This document shows, in pieces, positions 4,801 through 7,047 of a DNA stretch of 7,047 nt. The notes under the pieces were generated by a model that saw nothing but the letters and a program-made list of their open reading frames with translations, was not told the origin of the DNA and did not search any database. The stretch is taken from the NCBI GenBank assembly GCA_029856425.1, contig JAHQWZ010000097.1, positions 1-7,047 of the forward strand. Direction: 5' to 3'. This DNA comes from Candidatus Thorarchaeota archaeon. Lineage in GTDB: Archaea; Asgardarchaeota; Thorarchaeia; Thorarchaeales; Thorarchaeaceae. Numbering within the stretch: position 1 is the stretch's first letter; each line of letters begins with the position of its first letter. The position numbers were made by a program, and so were the translations under genes.

Positions 4801-7047
4801 CTCTGAAGCCATGTTGTTCACCTACGACCAGCAACGACTCTGGTTCCATGAGTCTGAGGGTATAAAGCATGAGATGCCCTATCCCGGTGCGAACGCTCCA
4901 TGGTACTATGAGCTGAGTCACTCCATCTCTGAAGGCGGCTTTGTACCTACTACCAAGTCGTTGCGCTTCAACGATAAAGCCTATCCAGTCTATAACATCT
5001 CGATGGACTACTTCGTAGACATCGCAGGTACAACATTCTCTCTAGATTTGATATATGCGCCATACTCGGTGGCCAATGGGACAGACATCTGGAATCCAGC
5101 AAAGATTGGAGTCGAGGGTGTCGTTGGAACTTTCGACAACGAGCTGATCTTTTCTGAAGTTGAATCAATTCAGTACTACACTCCTGACATGATGGGTCAA
5201 CCTCGTTGGGACTCAATGCATAGCTTCTATGTCATTGACCTCTTCAACGGGACAAAGTGGATTGCCAACTACTCAGATGCAATGATTCTGTTTGAATACG
5301 AGTTCGATGGTGACATCTTCTATTCAACTCAGGACTACCCCCACTTCTATGAGGATGGGAATAGATCTTGGTACGAATATGTTCAGATTGATGGCACATC
5401 CTTCAAAGTGCCTGAATATGAGAGTGCGACTCGGATAGGTAGTCATGTTGTATATACCCATGATAGTGTCAATGGCACAGTCTTCGACTTTATGTCGCAG
5501 ACTTATCCTGTGTATTACTGGGGTCAGAGCATCTGGGGCTTCCTAGTCCACAATGCTACACATCCAGGAACACTATTCTTGAATATGCACATGGGTGGAC
5601 AACCGATCCTGCAATTTGATTACTTAGGAACTCCAGTAACCGCCACAGCTTCCTTAGAAAGCATCGAACGGATGCGCCAGAGGTGGGGTTATGCCCTGGT
5701 GTATGGTCCTGCTCCAATCCAGAGTGATGTCTACAAGAACTTCTATGACCTCATCATCGGCGTCCCTGAATGGGGCATGTGGGGCTTGAAGAATTGGGAT
5801 ATCAATCCTGAGAACGGCGCGCTGGATCTTGATGGAGACCTCGATACAGTGGGTGATCAGTACTTCATACAGGAGGAGTACACATCAACTGACAGCTGGA
5901 CGCACACCTGGGACCGAATGGATGTCCACATAACCTGGGATCCAAATGGCACAATCTGGGGCGATGAGATGAATGTCTATTCCTGGTTGGGTCTAGACAC
6001 ATTCTCATGGACTTGTGAGTGGTCTCAGACCTTCTATTGGTACACCGCTGATATGGTTCCCCTGGATGCTGCAGGGATGCAGAACGTCGAGGACACTCTG
6101 TTGACTGCTGAGGGCGATGCCCGACCAGGATATTGGGACATCTCTTGGATGGCCAAGAACGTGACCTGGGCGGATCTGGTAGCCGAAGCTGAAGCCAATG
6201 GCTGGGACTGGATCACCTCAAATGAGCAGACCTGGACCTGGATGAGCTTCGGTGTAGGTCAAGAGTATGGCACAAGTTACGATGACTTCGGTACGGAGCA
6301 CTGGCTCCGAATCGGAATGCACTATGAATACAGTGGTCTAATGATCTGGGAAGATCTGAACGACAATGGTCAGATGGATGTGGACCTATTCGATCCCGGC
6401 AGTGGGGAACTCAGTCACTATCTGATTCCCGAAGCCGTTGGTAGTGTAGGATTTGTCACTCCGGGCCAAGCATACGGCAATACTGACTCTTACGGCAATC
6501 TGCACCTGGACCTTCTGGATGAGGTCACCTGGGGTGTGAACTTCTATGATGTAAATGGGACATCATTCCCATTCACTCTGGATGGCTACTGGGGTTGGTA
6601 TGACGGATTCATGACTGGTTCTGACCTTAGGACATTTGATGAGCGACCGACTAATGTCATCATCGATGAACTGTCATTCCTTGTGCACTTCCAGGGATAC
6701 GTTGACGAAGAGTCACTGAACAACTACGCTGACATCAAGGTCGACAACTATGTTGGAAACTGGGATGTCGATATGATTGGTGGTCGTGACAACTTGGAGA
6801 ACCGCTCACTTGCACTCAACTACTTCGCAGACGTGAATATGCACGACTTCGCCTTCAAGGCGAATGGGTCCGTCGCGGATAGTGAGATGACAGTTAGCTC
6901 CGATGTCTTTGAGTTCGAAACCTCCACAGCGCAGTTCGCGAAGATGATCATGGGCGGTGTGACCTACGACTGGGGCAAGAACACTGATACTCCCTATGAT
7001 GTCGTTAGCTATACCACACCCGTCGGTACATTCCGAGCGGCGTTCGA
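1775..7047 (+). CDS. Giant secreted Trp/Tyr-rich surface glycoprotein, 3'-partial
   Basis: The frame is open for 1757 codons from the TTG start and runs off the window, so the C-terminus is missing. Residues 1-31 form a signal peptide (arginine-rich start, hydrophobic core 9-24), so the protein is exported. No catalytic motif or named domain is recognised. By hand count there are about 87 Trp (5%, several times the usual share), abundant Tyr, Asp, Asn and Gly, about 35 N-x-S/T sequons spread along the whole length, only six Cys (202, 517, 709, 830, 831, 1414) and about 33 Lys. Alternating aromatic residues suggest beta-strands throughout. Related segments recur: N-V-T-G-W-H at 323 and 643, a strand pair at 480-512 and 707-742, an N-G-T hairpin at 852-876 and 1150-1177, and W-G-W-Y-D-G at 892 and 1606. 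Asp-rich loops at 1351-1357 and 1527-1537 may bind calcium. The likely role is an S-layer-like, adhesive or extracellular matrix protein; this is inference. It probably has its own promoter, as a terminator-like hairpin and a long leader precede it. Confidence 0.88.
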   Translation, partial: MRQREARRALFSLVAVMLFVFSMTYAGSTAAIPATTAANTSHYNSTQYAPSAFISQEPENGTYVWWNQDSNSTSDEWTWNNRNWLFGPRPSFEIFHANGSPLTKESYAEIGEVLRFIVTVPMGVFTQGADIGRVQFYGWYMTQDYNYSANFDFSYDSWSTDPWWAWSDQWNYTEQVDPIDPRDPYEPPPLMPSFIDIHPSLCSIVSDADAYYLTFAVSFNIEAPLGLYELNMNVEDDQWNWIGSYNYGSGWEFRGIAVGMHADMAWATSYGGSYTLQKLDMAGDALYSVARGTDFTMRFNISGDIEYAMLGFRMPHEMYVTVNVTGWHNELVTTIGGWEFDSLLQTYVWNATKQVSYMQQVFGPYEARQWTSLGISDEVNVTVIREDWNNVTMTWDKYLANETHWVERQFFYIYNQTIASFETYYGYTYYGYPHDYIINEWDWNEEVMVLEPIPAELPVFFDLSETLSTAQMINNELVVDFVGHFTDKMPKTGDGMYFEFFDRVVGPDNWYYGPATCGERPRQTESEYQMARRITIETPVTIARLLKSDGTEPSGWMFQADKGDPFKVRGRLQGGSDVADDIDAGSLMLRAYDSYWSEEEYGWSELTYEIEMGVDGNPRMRAFNFTEKHNYTWGTYMDYVYSNVTGWHDEYNEATNTWEWTYGEYLEWVWTEVEGYHWQWWYYNQLTGEWQTEYIPYQSPETEVIADFCTTSGFSTWTDGGDFFLEFDIVMAPHVPDTNYWWEFAFMNNTWYEDYSSSYGDHEVLSWDREWVYSFDYFGDKVYMDPVVENQLAFYNGTLSSDFMIGKESPYIVIDNEKLPVKVRENFDPCCGTTWTEMFYYSHVDPATGKDVYFYELMNGTKIYVSYTDVVYIYNVTSLFGDSFLTAMRYDWGWYDGTNSYNYWIDINGGIHQGGFEYYAGNSNIELYDKVEVDYNNAGHFIRYGTDKMMNVSDWYWSSRDGMYYIEGVDHNLYEMIWNETDYYYYVFIGGKWQISSWPERYYLADFEGSEAMLFTYDQQRLWFHESEGIKHEMPYPGANAPWYYELSHSISEGGFVPTTKSLRFNDKAYPVYNISMDYFVDIAGTTFSLDLIYAPYSVANGTDIWNPAKIGVEGVVGTFDNELIFSEVESIQYYTPDMMGQPRWDSMHSFYVIDLFNGTKWIANYSDAMILFEYEFDGDIFYSTQDYPHFYEDGNRSWYEYVQIDGTSFKVPEYESATRIGSHVVYTHDSVNGTVFDFMSQTYPVYYWGQSIWGFLVHNATHPGTLFLNMHMGGQPILQFDYLGTPVTATASLESIERMRQRWGYALVYGPAPIQSDVYKNFYDLIIGVPEWGMWGLKNWDINPENGALDLDGDLDTVGDQYFIQEEYTSTDSWTHTWDRMDVHITWDPNGTIWGDEMNVYSWLGLDTFSWTCEWSQTFYWYTADMVPLDAAGMQNVEDTLLTAEGDARPGYWDISWMAKNVTWADLVAEAEANGWDWITSNEQTWTWMSFGVGQEYGTSYDDFGTEHWLRIGMHYEYSGLMIWEDLNDNGQMDVDLFDPGSGELSHYLIPEAVGSVGFVTPGQAYGNTDSYGNLHLDLLDEVTWGVNFYDVNGTSFPFTLDGYWGWYDGFMTGSDLRTFDERPTNVIIDELSFLVHFQGYVDEESLNNYADIKVDNYVGNWDVDMIGGRDNLENRSLALNYFADVNMHDFAFKANGSVADSEMTVSSDVFEFETSTAQFAKMIMGGVTYDWGKNTDTPYDVVSYTTPVGTFRAAF
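2741..2764 (+). repeat. N-V-T-G-W-H-[N/D]-E motif, copy 1
   Basis: Residues 323-330 read N-V-T-G-W-H-N-E, preceded by V/Y-rich strand residues and followed about ten residues later by W-E-F. The same motif recurs at residues 643-650. The Asn is a predicted N-glycosylation site in both copies. The DNA of the two copies differs at several third positions, so this is an old duplication or convergent motif rather than a recent copy. Confidence 0.6.
3212..3310 (+). repeat. Degenerate beta-strand module, copy 1
   Basis: Residues 480-512 begin with D-F and continue to G-D-G-M-Y-F-E-F at 493-500, then V-V-G-P-D at 504-508 and W-Y-Y at 510-512. They align without gaps over 21 residues to positions 227 residues downstream, sharing D, F, G, E and F at matching places. 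The tail P-D then aromatic cluster also recurs, with a two-residue shift. Confidence 0.4.
3701..3724 (+). repeat. N-V-T-G-W-H-[N/D]-E motif, copy 2
   Basis: Residues 643-650 read N-V-T-G-W-H-D-E, exactly 320 residues after copy 1. The following segment (to about residue 690) is the most Trp-rich part of the protein, with nine Trp between residues 658 and 690 and a W-Q-W-W-Y-Y core at 678-683. Confidence 0.6.
3893..4000 (+). repeat. Degenerate beta-strand module, copy 2
   Basis: Residues 707-742 match the module at 480-512: D-F at 707-708, G at 720, an aromatic strand F-F-L-E-F at 723-727, then V-P-D at 735-737 and Y-W-W at 740-742. Identity is low, so shared ancestry is likely rather than certain. 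Confidence 0.4.
4328..4402 (+). repeat. N-G-T beta-hairpin module, copy 1
   Basis: Residues 852-876 show the pattern aromatic-x-aromatic, a turn N-G-T-K at 859-862, then alternating I-Y-V-S-Y and V-Y-I-Y strands. The same arrangement occurs at residues 1150-1177. The turn Asn is a sequon. Shorter relatives with N-G-T, D-G-T or G-G-K turns lie at nucleotides 4721-4783, 5366-5419, 5459-5518 and 6539-6592. Confidence 0.5.
4448..4465 (+). repeat. W-G-W-Y-D-G motif, copy 1
   Basis: Residues 892-897 are W-G-W-Y-D-G. The first 14 bases (TGGGGTTGGTATGA) are identical to the start of the second copy at 6590. The motif follows a Y-D and precedes a segment rich in Tyr and Asn, consistent with an exposed aromatic turn. 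Confidence 0.5.
5222..5305 (+). repeat. N-G-T beta-hairpin module, copy 2
   Basis: Residues 1150-1177 contain F-Y-V-I-D-L-F before the turn N-G-T-K-W at 1158-1162. A second sequon N-Y-S follows at 1165-1167, then a strand I-L-F-E-Y-E-F at 1171-1177. The order strand, N-G-T-K turn, strand, short gap, aromatic strand matches copy 1 at 852-876. Confidence 0.5.
5825..5845 (+). other. Asp-rich loop, possible calcium site
   Basis: Residues 1351-1357 are D-L-D-G-D-L-D, with Asp at alternate positions 1, 3, 5 and 7 as in the first half of an EF-hand-type calcium loop. The acidic residue usual at position 12 is absent (Gln), so binding would need other ligands. It follows N-P-E-N-G (1344-1348), between a Trp-rich stretch and a Ser/Thr/Trp-rich stretch. 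Confidence 0.35.
6353..6385 (+). other. D-x-N-x-N-G-x-x-D loop, probable calcium site
   Basis: Residues 1527-1535 are D-L-N-D-N-G-Q-M-D, followed by V-D at 1536-1537. This fits the D-x-[DN]-x-[DN]-G-x-x-D pattern found in many extracellular calcium-binding loops, such as EF-hand-like, dockerin and thrombospondin type 3 repeats. Flanking aromatic strands suggest a loop protruding from a beta domain, where calcium would stabilise the fold. Confidence 0.5.
6590..6607 (+). repeat. W-G-W-Y-D-G motif, copy 2
   Basis: Residues 1606-1611 are W-G-W-Y-D-G, right after an N-G-T type turn (N1594-T1596). A shorter Y-D-W-G recurs at residues 1731-1734 near the window edge. Confidence 0.5.

Noticed and set aside
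2216..5216. Several minus-strand open frames of 71-139 codons opposite the large gene
   Set aside because: These are shadows expected from the biased codon composition of a long gene; none has a start context or recognisable domain.
5650..5760. Possible enzyme-like domain in residues about 1290-1330 (less aromatic, more helical)
   Set aside because: The segment is too short and shows no catalytic motif; it may only be a helical linker between beta domains.
6034..6216. Minus-strand open frame of 60 codons opposite the large gene
   Set aside because: Short, low-complexity product and fully inside the coding frame of the + strand gene.

Overview
The window looks archaeal. It has two genes on the + strand, separated by an unusually long 316-bp intergenic region. 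The evidence for archaea is indirect: an AT-rich TATA-like element lies upstream of a leader, Shine-Dalgarno sites precede the starts, and a very large secreted protein is packed with N-x-S/T sequons. The mid-range base composition and the style of that protein (very long, rich in Trp/Tyr/Asp/Asn, few Cys and Lys) resemble surface proteins I associate with Asgard archaea, perhaps Thorarchaeia. That assignment is an impression and cannot be proven from 7 kb.

Layout. Positions 10-1458 encode a 482-residue polytopic membrane protein. Its C-terminal half carries motifs of the SpoIIM/DUF95 integral membrane family (a PH...E-I-P segment and a final A-L-I-E-A-F-I-T-P helix). Positions 1459-1774 are non-coding. 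This stretch holds a perfect 8-bp hairpin followed by a short T run (probable terminator), a pyrimidine-rich tract, a TATA-like candidate promoter, two small hairpins in the presumed leader, and a strong AAAGGAG ribosome binding site.

From 1775 (TTG start) an open frame runs without a stop to the right edge, giving at least 1757 codons. It starts with a signal peptide and continues as an exported, probably heavily N-glycosylated, aromatic-rich protein built of degenerate beta-rich repeats. Near its visible C-terminal part are two Asp-rich loops that could bind calcium. The true C-terminus lies outside the window, so a membrane anchor or cell-wall attachment cannot be seen.

How the genes relate. 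The hairpin and the long leader suggest separate transcription units, so there is no strong case for an operon. Both products would act at the cell envelope. I recognise no enzyme active site in the large protein; an S-layer-like, adhesive or matrix role is inference. No tRNA, rRNA, CRISPR array, insertion sequence or phage gene was found. The large protein is the most interesting object here.
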